Shown piece by piece: positions 7,701 to 17,726 of a DNA stretch of 62,919 bases (the first letter of the stretch is position 1; each line of letters begins with the position of its first letter). The notes under the pieces were generated by a model. That model was not told the DNA's origin. It made no database searches and saw nothing but the letters and a program-made list of their open reading frames with translations. Location of the stretch: positions 1-62,919 of the forward strand of contig JAWVFK010000034.1 in assembly GCA_033856175.1 (NCBI GenBank), written 5' to 3'. Both the position numbers and the translations under genes were made by a program. This stretch comes from JAWVFK01 sp033856175 (GTDB lineage: Bacteria; Actinomycetota; Thermoleophilia; Solirubrobacterales; 70-9).

Positions 7701-10700
7701 CTACCGCTTCGTCGGCTTGGCGAAGCGCAGGTACAGCGCCGGCACGACGAGCAGGTTCAGAAGCGTCGAGGTGATCAGGCCGCCGACGATGACGATCGCC
7801 ATCGGGTGCTCGATCTCGTGTCCGGGGATCGTGCCGAGGGCGATCAGCGGCACCAGCGCCAGGCCCGTTGCCAGCGCGGTCATCATGATCGGCGAGAGCC
7901 GCTCCCGGGCGCCGCGCAGGACCAGCTCGCTGCCGAAAGGCACGCCCTCGACCTGCTCGAGGTGCTGGCAGTGGTTGATCATCAGGATGCCGTTGCGGGC
8001 GGCGATTCCGAGCACGGTCAGGAAGCCGACGAGCGAGCCGAGCTCCACCACCCCGCCGCCGATGAAGGCGGCGAGGACGCCGCCGACCAGCGCCATCGGC
8101 AGGGTCACGAACAGCAGCAGGGCGAGCCGCAGGCTGCGGAACGCCGCCACCAGCAGCCCGAAGATCGCCACGGCGGCGAGCAGGCCGAGGTTCCTCAGCT
8201 TGGCGCCGGCGGCGTGGGTCTCCGCCCCCTCGCCGAGGACCTCGGCGTGATAGCCGACGGGGAAGCGGACCTCGTCGGTGCGGTCCTGGACGTCGTCGAC
8301 GACGGCGCTGAGGCTGCGGCCCTTGGGCTCGGCGATGACGTCGATCCGCCGCGAGACGTTCTCGCGCTTGATGCCGCTTGGCGTCGGTCTGACGGCGACG
8401 TCGGCGACGCGAGACAGCGGCACACGGCCGCCGGCGGGAGTGTCGATCGGCAGGGCGCGGACGTCGTCGAGGTTGCTCCGCGTCTCGGGCGTGCTCCAGA
8501 CGTGGACGTCGTAGGCCTTGCCGCCGCGATAGATGTCGCCGACCTCCTCGCTCGCCATCAGCGTCGCCGCCGCTCGCCGGACGTCGCCGGGCTTGAGGCC
8601 GTAGCGCTCGGCGACGCCGAGCTTGACCCTGACGGCGACCTCGGGAACATCCTGGGAGAGCTCGACGTGGAGCTCGTCGAGCCCCTCGATGTCCTCGAGG
8701 TGATCCCTGACCTCGCGCGCCTTGCGTCGCAGCACGTCGAGGTCGTCGCCGAAGACGCGGACGATGATCGGCGCGCTGTCGCCGACGATCACCTCGTCGA
8801 TGCGCTCGCGCAGGTAGGTCTCGACGTTGCGGAATAGCCCCGGATAGCCGTCGACGACCTCCTCCAGCCTCGCCAGCGTTTTGTCGTAGTCGGCGTCGCG
8901 GTCGATGCTGACCCAGTTCTCGGAGAAGTTGATGCCGGCGATCTCCTCGCCCTGCAGCGCCTGGCCGATGTGGGAGCCGAAGTTGCGCACGCCGGGGATC
9001 TGGCGCAGCTCGCGGCTGGCCCGCTCGGTGATCCGCTGGCTCTCGGTGTGCGAGCTGCCGGGGGCGCTGACCCAGTGCATGAGGAAGTCGCGCTCCTTGA
9101 AGGTCGGGAAGAGGCTCTGCCCGAGCGTCGGTAGAACCAGCAGGCCGGCGAGCAGCGTGACGGCGACGATCGCGTAAGCGGGAACCGGCGTGCCGATCAC
9201 GCGCTCGAGCAGGGAGCCGTAGCCGCGCTTGAGGGCGCGGACGACGGGTGACTCACCGCGCCCGAGCCGTGCGCGGGAGAGCAGGATCAGGCCGAGCGCC
9301 GGGGTCACCGTGAGCGCGACGACCATCGAGGCGAATACCGCGATCGCGTAGGAATAGGCGAGCGGCTGGAAGAACGAGCCGGAGACGCTCTGCAGGAAGA
9401 ACACCGGCACGACGGCGATGACGTTGATCAGCGTCGCGTAGATGATCGGCCGCCGAACCTCCAACGACGCCTCCAGGACCACGTCGCGGATCGAGAGGCC
9501 GTTCGCCTGGCCGCGGCGGGCGCGCAGCCGCCTGACCATGTTTTCGACGTCGATGATCGCGTCGTCGACGACGACGCCGACGGCGATCACCAGCCCGGCG
9601 AGGATCATCGTGTTGATCGTCTGTCCCTGCAGGTAGAGGACGAGCGTCGCCGCCAGCAGCGAGAGCGGGATCGAGACCAGGCTGATCAGCGCCGCCCGCC
9701 ACTCGAAGAGGAAGAGGACGAGCACCAGCACGACCAGCGCCACCCCCAGCAGCAGCGCCGTCGTCAGGTTGTCGATCGCGAGGTCGATGAACTCGGCCGG
9801 ACGGAAGATCTTGGCGTCGACGTCGACGCCTTTGAGACCCGGCTTGATGTCCGCCAGCGCCTGGTCGATGCCGTGGGTGACGTCGAGCGTGTTGGCGCCC
9901 TGGAACTTCTCGACGACGAGCAGCAGGCCCGGCTTGTCGTTGACGACGGCATCGCCGAAGAGCGGCTGCGAGCCCTCCTTGACGTCGGCGACGTCACTGA
10001 TCTGGACGCGGCCGGGGCCCTCGTGCTTCAGCGTCACCTGGCCGAGGTCGTTGAAGTCCCGGATCGGCAGGACGTTGCGGACCTGCAGCCGCTGGTTGGG
10101 CGTGTCGATGAAACCGCCGGTGCCGATGACGGCGCCGCTCGAGAACTTCAGCAGCCCCGCCTCGAGCGCGTCGGCGGTCGTCTCCATCAGGTCGTTGAGG
10201 GTGACGCCGTGCTGGCGCATTCGCCGGGGATCGGCGAGCACGTGCTGCTGCTGCAGCCGCTCGCCCCAGATCGCGACGTTGGCGACGCCGGGAACGCGCA
10301 GCAGGCGCTGGCGGACGTACCAGTAGGCGGTCGTCGAGAGGTCGCGCAGCGACATCTCCGACGACGCCGGCGAGAGGCCGATCTTCATCACCCTGCTCGT
10401 CGCCGAGACCGCCGGCATCAGCACCGGCGGGGCGGCCCAGGTCGGCAGGTTGGGGGCGATCGTCCGCATCCGCTCGGCGACCAGCAGGCGGGCCTGGCGC
10501 AGGCTGGTGCCGCGCTTGAAGATCAGTTGAATCGAGGAGAGCTGGGAGACGGACTCCGAGCGGATCGTCTCCAGCTGGGGCACCCCGTTGAGCGCCTGCT
10601 CGAGAGGGACGCTGACGAACTCCTCGACCTCCTCGGCGCTGAGGCCGAGGCAGGCCGTCTGGATCTGAACCCGCGGCGGCGCGAACTCGGGGAAGACGTC

Positions 10701-10808
10701 GACCCGCGCGTCGCGAACCTGGCCGATGCCGAGGAAGAGCAGCACGCCGGCTGCCGCCACCACCAGGTAGCGGAACCTCAGGCTGGCGCCGACGATCGAG
10801 CGCATCAC
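7701..10808 (-). CDS. HME-type RND efflux pump (CusA/CzcA family), intact
   Basis: 1035 aa, the usual RND length: 12 membrane helices in two repeats, each with a large external loop. The N-terminus (DARVDVFPEFAPPRVQIQT) and the SRVMKIGL and GTGGFIDTPNQR segments place it with heavy-metal efflux (CzcA/CusA) pumps. The TM4 proton-relay motif is complete: VVVDDAIIDVEN, with D415 and E422 at the positions of the essential Asp and Glu of CzcA (D408, E415). It starts 53 bp after the lipoprotein gene and is last in the three-gene minus-strand operon. Substrate cannot be read from sequence; copper/silver or a divalent metal is likely. In a monoderm host it would work without an outer-membrane channel. 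Confidence 0.93.
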   Translation of the reverse strand: MMRSIVGASLRFRYLVVAAAGVLLFLGIGQVRDARVDVFPEFAPPRVQIQTACLGLSAEEVEEFVSVPLEQALNGVPQLETIRSESVSQLSSIQLIFKRGTSLRQARLLVAERMRTIAPNLPTWAAPPVLMPAVSATSRVMKIGLSPASSEMSLRDLSTTAYWYVRQRLLRVPGVANVAIWGERLQQQHVLADPRRMRQHGVTLNDLMETTADALEAGLLKFSSGAVIGTGGFIDTPNQRLQVRNVLPIRDFNDLGQVTLKHEGPGRVQISDVADVKEGSQPLFGDAVVNDKPGLLLVVEKFQGANTLDVTHGIDQALADIKPGLKGVDVDAKIFRPAEFIDLAIDNLTTALLLGVALVVLVLVLFLFEWRAALISLVSIPLSLLAATLVLYLQGQTINTMILAGLVIAVGVVVDDAIIDVENMVRRLRARRGQANGLSIRDVVLEASLEVRRPIIYATLINVIAVVPVFFLQSVSGSFFQPLAYSYAIAVFASMVVALTVTPALGLILLSRARLGRGESPVVRALKRGYGSLLERVIGTPVPAYAIVAVTLLAGLLVLPTLGQSLFPTFKERDFLMHWVSAPGSSHTESQRITERASRELRQIPGVRNFGSHIGQALQGEEIAGINFSENWVSIDRDADYDKTLARLEEVVDGYPGLFRNVETYLRERIDEVIVGDSAPIIVRVFGDDLDVLRRKAREVRDHLEDIEGLDELHVELSQDVPEVAVRVKLGVAERYGLKPGDVRRAAATLMASEEVGDIYRGGKAYDVHVWSTPETRSNLDDVRALPIDTPAGGRVPLSRVADVAVRPTPSGIKRENVSRRIDVIAEPKGRSLSAVVDDVQDRTDEVRFPVGYHAEVLGEGAETHAAGAKLRNLGLLAAVAIFGLLVAAFRSLRLALLLFVTLPMALVGGVLAAFIGGGVVELGSLVGFLTVLGIAARNGILMINHCQHLEQVEGVPFGSELVLRGARERLSPIMMTALATGLALVPLIALGTIPGHEIEHPMAIVIVGGLITSTLLNLLVVPALYLRFAKPTKR

Positions 10809-10861
10809 GTCGCTGGCTCAGTCCCCGGGGGGTCGCGCGCCGAGCGCGCGCTTGGCCGGCG

Positions 10862-11290
10862 TCACTCGTCGACCCCGAACTCGGTGCCGTACACCTCCTG
10901 CGCCGCTCGCACGACGACCTCCACGCCGGCGGCCGGGCCCTTGGTGAGGATCGCCCAGTCACCGTCGATCCGGTCGACCTCGATTGCCTCGCGCTGGTAG
11001 CTCAGCGGCCGCGGGCTGACGTAGACGAAGGTGTCCCCGTCGGCGGTATAGAGGACGGCCGAGTACGGAATCCGCTTACGCCCGCCCCTCTGCTCGACAG
11101 GCGTCGTCTGGACGTCGATTCGCCTCGCAGCTTCGGGCTCGAGCGTGATTCGGCTGACGTCGCTGCTGTGAATCGGCTCGACCCGCGCCGGATCGCCGGC
11201 CCCCTCCGGCTCGCCTGCCTGCTTGCAGCCGGCGAGCATGAGGATCGCCGTGACGAGTACGAGGGCGCCGATCGGCCTGCGGTGGGTCAT
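10862..11290 (-). CDS. Minimal lipoprotein adaptor for the RND pumps
   Basis: 142 aa. A signal peptide ends in the lipobox LAGC with Cys22 as the lipidation site, so the protein should be anchored to the outer face of the membrane. The rest (RIDVQTTPVEQ, then IPYSAVLYTADGDTFVYV, then VEVVVRAAQEVYGTEFG) resembles only the C-terminal beta-barrel/membrane-proximal part of RND periplasmic adaptors (HlyD/CusB family). The lipoyl domain and the coiled-coil hairpin that reaches an outer-membrane channel are missing. Its ATG overlaps the TGA of the upstream pump (11287-11290), so the two are probably translationally coupled. It may stabilise the pump trimer or deliver metal. Confidence 0.8.
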   Translation of the reverse strand: MTHRRPIGALVLVTAILMLAGCKQAGEPEGAGDPARVEPIHSSDVSRITLEPEAARRIDVQTTPVEQRGGRKRIPYSAVLYTADGDTFVYVSPRPLSYQREAIEVDRIDGDWAILTKGPAAGVEVVVRAAQEVYGTEFGVDE

Positions 11291-14200
11291 CTGGTCGTTC
11301 CTCCTCGGAGGCGGTAGAGAGCTGGGACGAGGAAGAGCGAGGCCAGCGTGGAGGCGACGAGACCGCCGACGAGCACCACGGCCATCGGATGGAGGATCTC
11401 GAGGCCGGCGACGCCGCCGGCGAGCACCAGCGGCAGCAACGCTGCGATCGAAGCGACCGCGGCGGCGAGCACCGGGGCCAGGCGCTCGCCCGCCGCCTCG
11501 GTCACAACGCTCGTGGCGGCGGCGTTGCCGCGGGCAAGCCGCCCGCCGGCGGTAAAGAGCTCCATGCCGTTGTGAGCGGCGATCGGCAGCAGCGCCAGCA
11601 GGCCAAAAACGGCGCCGATCGAGAGCAGGCCGCCATCGAGGAAGAGGGCGATCAGGCCACCGGCGAGGGTCGCCGGCAGGGTCAGCAGGAGCACGGCCGC
11701 CAGGCGCCAGCTGCCGAGCAGCGCCTGGATCAGCAGGAAGACCCCGAGCGCCGCGGCGACGGCGAGCGCAAGGGTCCGCCTGAAGGCGTCGCTGCGCTCG
11801 CCGCGCTCGCCGATCAGCTCGGCGTGGTACTCGAGCGGGAACGAGACCCGCTGCAGGCCGCGCCTGACGTCGTCGACTACGTCCGCGCGGTCGCGACCGC
11901 CGACGTCGATGCCGACGTCGACGTAGCGGGCGACCGCCTCGCGCCTGATGTCCGCCGGCGTCGCCTTGATGCGGACGTCGGCGACGTCGGCTAGCCGGAC
12001 GTGGCGGCCGCCCGGGGCCTCGAGCAAGAGCTCCTTGATGTCGCCGACGCTGCGACGGACCCGCGGCGTTCCCCAGACGATCACGTCGAAGACCTTCTGG
12101 TTCTCGAAGAGGCTGCCAACCGTGATCCCCGAGAGCAGCCCCGCGGCGGCGCGGCGGATCTCGCCCGGCTTGATGCCGACCCGCTCTGCGGCGGCGAGCT
12201 TGGGGACGACCTCGACGTTCGGCTCGAGGATCTGCGCGTCGACAGTGGCGGCGCGAACGCCATCGACCGCTGTCGCCATCCGCTCGACCTCGGCGGCCTT
12301 GGCGGCGAGGATCTCCGAGCTCTGGCCGTAGACGCGGACCGCGAAGTCGCCGCCGACCCGCTTGAGGACGTCGTCGTCCTTGAAGTTACGCTCGTCGTCG
12401 CGGCCGTCCTCCATGCGGCCGATCGCGGTGGCCCGGTCGGCGCTGTAGGTGGTGAGCTCGTGGTGGATGCCCGGATAGCCGGCGACCAGCTCGCGGACAT
12501 CGGCGACGGTCTGCCCGTAATCGGCGTCCTCGCCGACGGTGACCCAGATCTCGCCCCTGTCGATGCCGCCGACGACGTCCCCGCTGACGGCGCGGCCGAC
12601 GTGTCCGCCGACGTCGCGGACGCCAGGCAGCGATCGCAGCTCATGCGTCGCCCGCTCGGTGATCCGTGTCATCTCCGGCTGCGAGGTTCCGGCCCTGGCG
12701 TCGAAGCGGACGAGCAGCTGACGCTCCTGGAAATTGGGCAGAAGGGCCGGCAGGGCCGGCTGCTCGAGCGTCGGCAGGACGGCGATGCCGGCGGCGACGA
12801 GCACTGCAGTGGCCAGATAGAGCGGGCGCGGCGCTGCCGAGAGTCGCGTCAGGGCGGCGCTATAGCGAGGCCGCAGCCAGGCGAGGGCGACCGAGTGCCG
12901 GGCCGGCGAGCGGCGCGAACCGTAGAGAAGCGAGCTGAGGGCCGGCGCCATTGCCAGCGCGACGAGCAGCGAGACGACCAGGGCGAGGGCATAGGAGAGA
13001 ACGAAGGGGCGCAGGATCGCGCCGGCGGCGCCCTCGACCAGCAGCAGCGGGACCACGGCCAGCAGCGCGATCAGGATCGTGTAGTGCAGCGGCCCGCGGG
13101 CGACCAGCAGCGCTTCGAGCAGGCCGGCATCCCGGCCTCCACCGCTGAAGCGCTCGCGAACGCCGAGATCGAGCAGCGTCGAATGGACGGCGAGCGCCAG
13201 CGCCAGGACGAGGCCGGCGAGGACGAGCTCGTTGATCGTCGCGCCGACGATCGCGAGGACGAGGGCGGCCGCGGCGATCGCGACGCCGATCGAGGCGAGG
13301 CCGACGAGCGCGGCGCGCCAGTCGAGCAGCAGAAGGCCGAGGGCGATCGCCGCCAGCAGCAGGCCGATCAGCAGCGCCACGGTCGCGTTGGCGACGGCGT
13401 CGTCGACGAAGTCGGCTGGGCGGAAGACTCCGCGATCGAGCTCGAGCCCCGAGAGCCCGGGCTGGAGATCGTCCAGCGCCCTGTCGACCCCCTCGGTCAC
13501 CTCGCGCGTGTTGGCGCCCGGCGTCTTCTCGACGACGAGCATCAGCCCCGAGCCATCGTTGACGATGCCGTCGCCGATCAGCGGCTGGTGGCCCTCGACG
13601 ACCTTGGCGACGTCGCCGAGCTGGAGCTGACCGGCCTCCTCGAGCTTGACCCGCGAGAGGTCCTGGGGCCGGGCGATCGGGAAGACGTGGCGGATGCCGA
13701 GCCGCTGGTTCGGCGTGTCGAAGAAGCCGCCGGTGCCGGGAGTCGAGCCCTCGAGGAAGCTCAGCGGCGAGACGAGTTGGGCGTTGCCGGCGGTCTTGAT
13801 CACCTGCAGCAGCGAGACATTGCGCTGCTTGAGCTGCTGCGGATCGACGAGCACCTGTAGCTGGCGCTCGCGCTGGCCCCAGATCTCGACGTTGGCGACT
13901 CCCGGCACCCCCATCAGCCGCGGCCTGATCGTCCAGCGGGCGAGCACGCCCTGCTCGATCTCGGAGAGCTTGGTCGAGTCGAGGCCGATCATCATCACCC
14001 GGCTCTGCGAGGAGAGCGGCTGAACGAGCTCGTGGGGCTTGGAGACGTTGGGAAGCGCGCCGATCGCCTCGGTCAGCTTCTCCTGCGTGTACTGGCGCGC
14101 CGTCAGCAGGTCCGTCCCGGTCTCGAAGACGAGCGTTATCGACGAGAGCCCGGGGACCGACTCCGAGCGGATCGTCGACACGCCGCGGACGCCGTTGAGC

Positions 14201-14418
14201 AGATCGGCCTCAAGCGGCACGGTGATCAGCTGCTCGACCTCTTCCGCCGAAAGGCCGAGCGCCTCGGTCTTGACCTCGACGTAGGGCGGCGTGAACTCGG
14301 GCAGCGTGTCGGCCGGCAGCCGGCTCAGCTGGACCAGGCCCGCCACGAGCAGCGCGGCAGCGAGCAGTGCGATCGCGACCCGGGCGCGCAGGCCCCAGCC
14401 GACGAGCCAGCGGGTCAC
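11287..14418 (-). CDS. HME-type RND protein with degenerate proton relay
   Basis: 1043 aa, full length and clearly paralogous to the pump at 7701-10808: same N-terminal block (DTLPEFTPPYVEVKT), SRVMMIGLD and GTGGFFDTPNQR. TM4 differs sharply. Where the paralog has D415 and E422, this protein has H412 and G419 (motif LAVHSTLLDLGV), so both acidic residues of the CzcA-type relay are gone. No frameshift or internal stop is present, so it is under some constraint and is not an obvious pseudogene. It may be a regulatory or structural partner in a mixed trimer (compare MdtB/MdtC), or it may use another relay. Start GTG at 14418; first gene of the operon, divergent from the response regulator. Confidence 0.9.
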   Translation of the reverse strand: MTRWLVGWGLRARVAIALLAAALLVAGLVQLSRLPADTLPEFTPPYVEVKTEALGLSAEEVEQLITVPLEADLLNGVRGVSTIRSESVPGLSSITLVFETGTDLLTARQYTQEKLTEAIGALPNVSKPHELVQPLSSQSRVMMIGLDSTKLSEIEQGVLARWTIRPRLMGVPGVANVEIWGQRERQLQVLVDPQQLKQRNVSLLQVIKTAGNAQLVSPLSFLEGSTPGTGGFFDTPNQRLGIRHVFPIARPQDLSRVKLEEAGQLQLGDVAKVVEGHQPLIGDGIVNDGSGLMLVVEKTPGANTREVTEGVDRALDDLQPGLSGLELDRGVFRPADFVDDAVANATVALLIGLLLAAIALGLLLLDWRAALVGLASIGVAIAAAALVLAIVGATINELVLAGLVLALALAVHSTLLDLGVRERFSGGGRDAGLLEALLVARGPLHYTILIALLAVVPLLLVEGAAGAILRPFVLSYALALVVSLLVALAMAPALSSLLYGSRRSPARHSVALAWLRPRYSAALTRLSAAPRPLYLATAVLVAAGIAVLPTLEQPALPALLPNFQERQLLVRFDARAGTSQPEMTRITERATHELRSLPGVRDVGGHVGRAVSGDVVGGIDRGEIWVTVGEDADYGQTVADVRELVAGYPGIHHELTTYSADRATAIGRMEDGRDDERNFKDDDVLKRVGGDFAVRVYGQSSEILAAKAAEVERMATAVDGVRAATVDAQILEPNVEVVPKLAAAERVGIKPGEIRRAAAGLLSGITVGSLFENQKVFDVIVWGTPRVRRSVGDIKELLLEAPGGRHVRLADVADVRIKATPADIRREAVARYVDVGIDVGGRDRADVVDDVRRGLQRVSFPLEYHAELIGERGERSDAFRRTLALAVAAALGVFLLIQALLGSWRLAAVLLLTLPATLAGGLIALFLDGGLLSIGAVFGLLALLPIAAHNGMELFTAGGRLARGNAAATSVVTEAAGERLAPVLAAAVASIAALLPLVLAGGVAGLEILHPMAVVLVGGLVASTLASLFLVPALYRLRGGTTR

Positions 14419-14467
14419 GCCTGCGCACCCCTGGCCGCGTCGATGCCAACCCTCCCGTTTAGCCGTG

Positions 14468-14505
14468 CTCTAATCAACTTCTAATCTCTAACTCGACCCT
14501 AATAC
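14468..14505. promoter_or_regulatory. Direct-repeat operator/promoter between RND operon and response regulator
   Basis: The 111-bp divergent gap has an AT-rich patch with CTAATC at 14470 and 14481, 11 bp apart, followed by related CTAACT (14488) and CTAATA (14499). Repeats spaced 11 bp, one helical turn, are the usual site type for OmpR/PhoB-family regulators, and such a gene starts 25 bp to the right. TAATAC (14500-14505) could be the -10 of the regulator. Autoregulation plus control of the pump operon is the simple reading. Confidence 0.5.
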
Positions 14506-14529
14506 ATCTGGGCGCAACGTGGAAAGCTG

Positions 14530-15209
<680 letters not shown>

Positions 15210-15213
<4 letters not shown>

Positions 15214-16616
15214 CGGCGCGGATGCCGATCCGAGTCCGTCTGACGATCGCCTTCGCGGCGGCGATGTTCCTGATCGTGCTGCTCGCCGGGATCTTCGTCT
15301 ACCTGCGCGTCTCGGCGGATCTCAACGACATCATCGACGACGCTCTCCAGGCGCGGGCGGACGACCTCTCGACGCTGGTGCAGAGCTCCGACTCCGGTCC
15401 GCCGCCGCTAACCGCCGGCGAGCTCGCCGGCGGCGCCAGCAGCATCGAGGAGGGGTTCTTCCAGATCCTGACGGCGGCCGGCAAGCCGATCTCCACGACC
15501 CTGCAGGCATCGGCGGGGGCCGCGTTGACTCATCAGCAGGTGCGGGCGGCGCTCCGCCGGCCGACGATCTTCCACGGCACCGTCCGCGGCATCGAGGGCG
15601 AGGCCCGCAGCCTCGGCGAGATTGCCCACGACGCTCGCGGTCGCACCTACATCGTCGTTGCGGGCGCCTCGACCGATGACCGCCACGAAGCTCTCGAGAA
15701 CCTCAGCCGCACCTTCCTGGCCGGCGCACCGCTTGCGCTGCTGCTTGCCTCGGGCCTCGGCTATCTGCTGGCCGGCCGGGCGCTGGCGCCGGTGCGAGCG
15801 ATGCGCGGGCGCGCCGAGCGGATCACCCTCGAGCGCAGCGGCGACCGCCTGCCCCTCCCTGCCGCCGAAGACGAGCTGCGCGAGCTGGGGCAGACGCTGA
15901 ACACGATGCTCGACCGGATCGAAGCCGGGCTTACCCGCGAGCGCGTCTTCGTCGCCGACGCCAGCCACGAGCTGCGGACGCCGCTGGCGATCCTCAAGGC
16001 CGAGCTCGAGCTCGCCGACCGGCCCGAGCGCTCAGGTGCCGACGTCAGGGACGCACTGCGCTCGGCCCGCGCCGAGGTCGATCGGCTCGCCCAGCTGGCC
16101 GCGGACCTGCTGGTGATCGCCCGCTCGGACCAGGGCCAGCTTCAGATCGCCCCCGAGAGCGTGTCGCTCGCCGAAGTGCTCGAGCGGGTCGCCGGCCGCT
16201 TCCGCCGGCGGGCTGAGGCAAGCGGTCGCGAGATCGTCGTCGAAGGAGCGCCGGATGTCGCCGCCGATCTCGACCGCTTCCGGATCGAGCAGGCCCTGGG
16301 CAACCTCGTCGAGAACGCTCTGCGACACGGCGAGGGCGAGATCCGGCTCAGCGCCCGCCACGACGGCAGTCGCGTCGTGCTTGAGGTCGCCGACCGCGGC
16401 CCCGGATTCGCCGCGGGCTTCGCCGAGCAGGCCTTCGAGCGCTTCAGCCGCGGCGACGCCGGACGCAGCGGCGAAGGCGCCGGCCTCGGGCTGGCGATAG
16501 TCCGGGCGATCGCCGTCGCCCACGGCGGCGAGGCGATGGCGATGAGCGCCGACGGCGTGACGGTGCTGCGGATCAGCCTGCCGGCCGGGGGCGTCAGGGC
16601 TGCAAGCGGGCCTTGA
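15210..16616 (+). CDS. Membrane sensor histidine kinase
   Basis: 468 aa. TM1 near residues 10-30, an external sensor region of about 130 residues, TM2 near 170-190, then a HAMP linker (GRALAPVRAMRGRAERI). The HisKA box is VADASHELRTPLA with phosphoacceptor His253. The ATPase part has the N-box NLVENALRHG, DRGPGF (G1) and GAGLGLAIVRAI (G2). The GTG start overlaps the regulator stop codon, so the pair is translationally coupled. The sensor region shows no obvious Met/His-rich metal site, so the signal is unknown; metal stress is inferred from the neighbouring pumps. Its 3' end overlaps the convergent comEA end by 23 bp. Confidence 0.93.
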
Positions 16617-17169
16617 GGGACTCCATCGTCGCCGGGCCGATGCCGCTTATCCGGTCGAGCTCGGCGACCGAGGAGAAGCCACCGTGCTCGGTTCGGTAGG
16701 CGATGATCTTCTGCGCGGTGACCGGGCCGATGCCCTCGATCGAGTCGAGCTGCTCGACCGTCGCCGAGCCGAGGCTGATCGGGCCATCGCTGGGGCCTTG
16801 GGGCCCGACGGTCGCGCCACCCGGGGCCTTCGCGGGGACGATCACCTGCTGGCCGTCGGCGAGACGGGCGGCGAGGTTCACCGCGTCCGCGGCGGCCTGT
16901 CCGGTCGCGCCGCCGGCACGGTCGACGGCATCGGCGACACGCGAGCCGGTCGGCAGCCGGTAGACGCCGGGATGGGCGACCTCGCCGGCGACGTGGACGA
17001 CGACGTCGCCGCTGCTCTGGGACTTGACCTGAAGAGGCGCCCCCTGGAAGGTGCCTCCCCCACGCCCGGCGCCGGCCGGCTCGGCGCGGATCGAACGGAC
17101 GCCCAGCAGCAGGACGGCGATCGCGATCGCGCCATAGGCGACGATCTGGGCGCGGCTGAGCTGTGCCAT
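16594..17169 (-). CDS. comEA: Competence DNA receptor ComEA
   Basis: 191 aa. A single N-terminal membrane helix (about 8-28) anchors the protein with the rest outside. A SLBB domain follows (VVVHVAGEVAHPGVYRLP, about 55-110), then a flexible linker and a C-terminal helix-hairpin-helix pair (SIEGIGPVTAQKI and RISGIGPATMESL, about 130-190). ComEA binds incoming double-stranded DNA and hands it to ComEC. All parts are intact. In most genomes comEC follows directly; here the regulator/kinase genes and the RND operon intervene. Confidence 0.94.
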   Translation of the reverse strand: MAQLSRAQIVAYGAIAIAVLLLGVRSIRAEPAGAGRGGGTFQGAPLQVKSQSSGDVVVHVAGEVAHPGVYRLPTGSRVADAVDRAGGATGQAAADAVNLAARLADGQQVIVPAKAPGGATVGPQGPSDGPISLGSATVEQLDSIEGIGPVTAQKIIAYRTEHGGFSSVAELDRISGIGPATMESLKARLQP

Positions 17170-17210
17170 CGCGGCGATCGTCGCCGGCGGGGTGTCCCGC
17201 GGAGAGGGCT

Positions 17211-17242
17211 AGATGCGAAAAGAGGGTGACGCCGGCGTCACC
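17211..17242 (-). terminator. Intrinsic terminator after the cupin gene
   Basis: An 18-bp perfect palindrome (GGTGACGCCGGCGTCACC, 17225-17242) is followed on the minus strand by CTCTTTTC. It lies 35 nt past the cupin stop and 41 bp before the comEA start. A second, imperfect hairpin (GCGCC/GGCGC arms) sits between it and the cupin stop. It would end the leuS-cupin transcript. A protein-binding operator for comEA is the alternative. Confidence 0.55.
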
Positions 17243-17277
17243 AGAGCGTCACAGCGCCCTGCAGGCGCCAGAGGGCT

Positions 17278-17673
17278 CTAGTACTCGTCGTCCTCGTCGA
17301 AGCCGACCTCGGCGAGCTGGCGCCCGTAGACCTCGTCGACCGAGACCGGCGGCGACTGGATCGAGAGGCAGGCGAGGTCGGCGTCGCCGTCGTTGCCGAT
17401 CGCGTGGTCGGTCGCTGGCGGCACCAGGACGAGGTCGCCGGCGCCGACGGCCTCGGTGTCACCGGCCACGGTCATCCGGCCACTGCCGCGGACGAAGACG
17501 TAGACCTGCTCGGACTCTTCGTGGGAGTGCATCGTCTGGTCGACTCCGGGCGGGACCTCGATCCAGCTGACAGACATATGCCGCGAGCCAAGCTCGCCTG
17601 CGTCCATGAGGATGTGCGAGCGGAGGCGGTGCCATTCCTGCACAGCCGCCTCGTTGAGCCGCCTGACCAACAT
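17278..17673 (-). CDS. Cupin-fold protein (cupin_2)
   Basis: 131 aa, one cupin domain. Motif 1 is PPGVDQTMHSHEESEQVYVFVRGSG: two His, a Glu and the glycine turn that normally bind a metal. Motif 2 is GAGDLVLVPPATDHAIGN with the final metal His. Small cupins of this type include dioxygenases, isomerases and simple sugar or metal binders; sequence does not say which. It lies 53 bp after leuS on the same strand and may be co-transcribed with it or use its own promoter (TACAAA, 8 nt before ATG). Terminator at 17211-17242. Confidence 0.85.
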   Translation of the reverse strand: MLVRRLNEAAVQEWHRLRSHILMDAGELGSRHMSVSWIEVPPGVDQTMHSHEESEQVYVFVRGSGRMTVAGDTEAVGAGDLVLVPPATDHAIGNDGDADLACLSIQSPPVSVDEVYGRQLAEVGFDEDDEY

Positions 17674-17726
17674 TCGCGAGGTTTGTAGCAGAACGGCTGG
17701 AGGCGACGCGGGTCCAGGCAGGCAAA

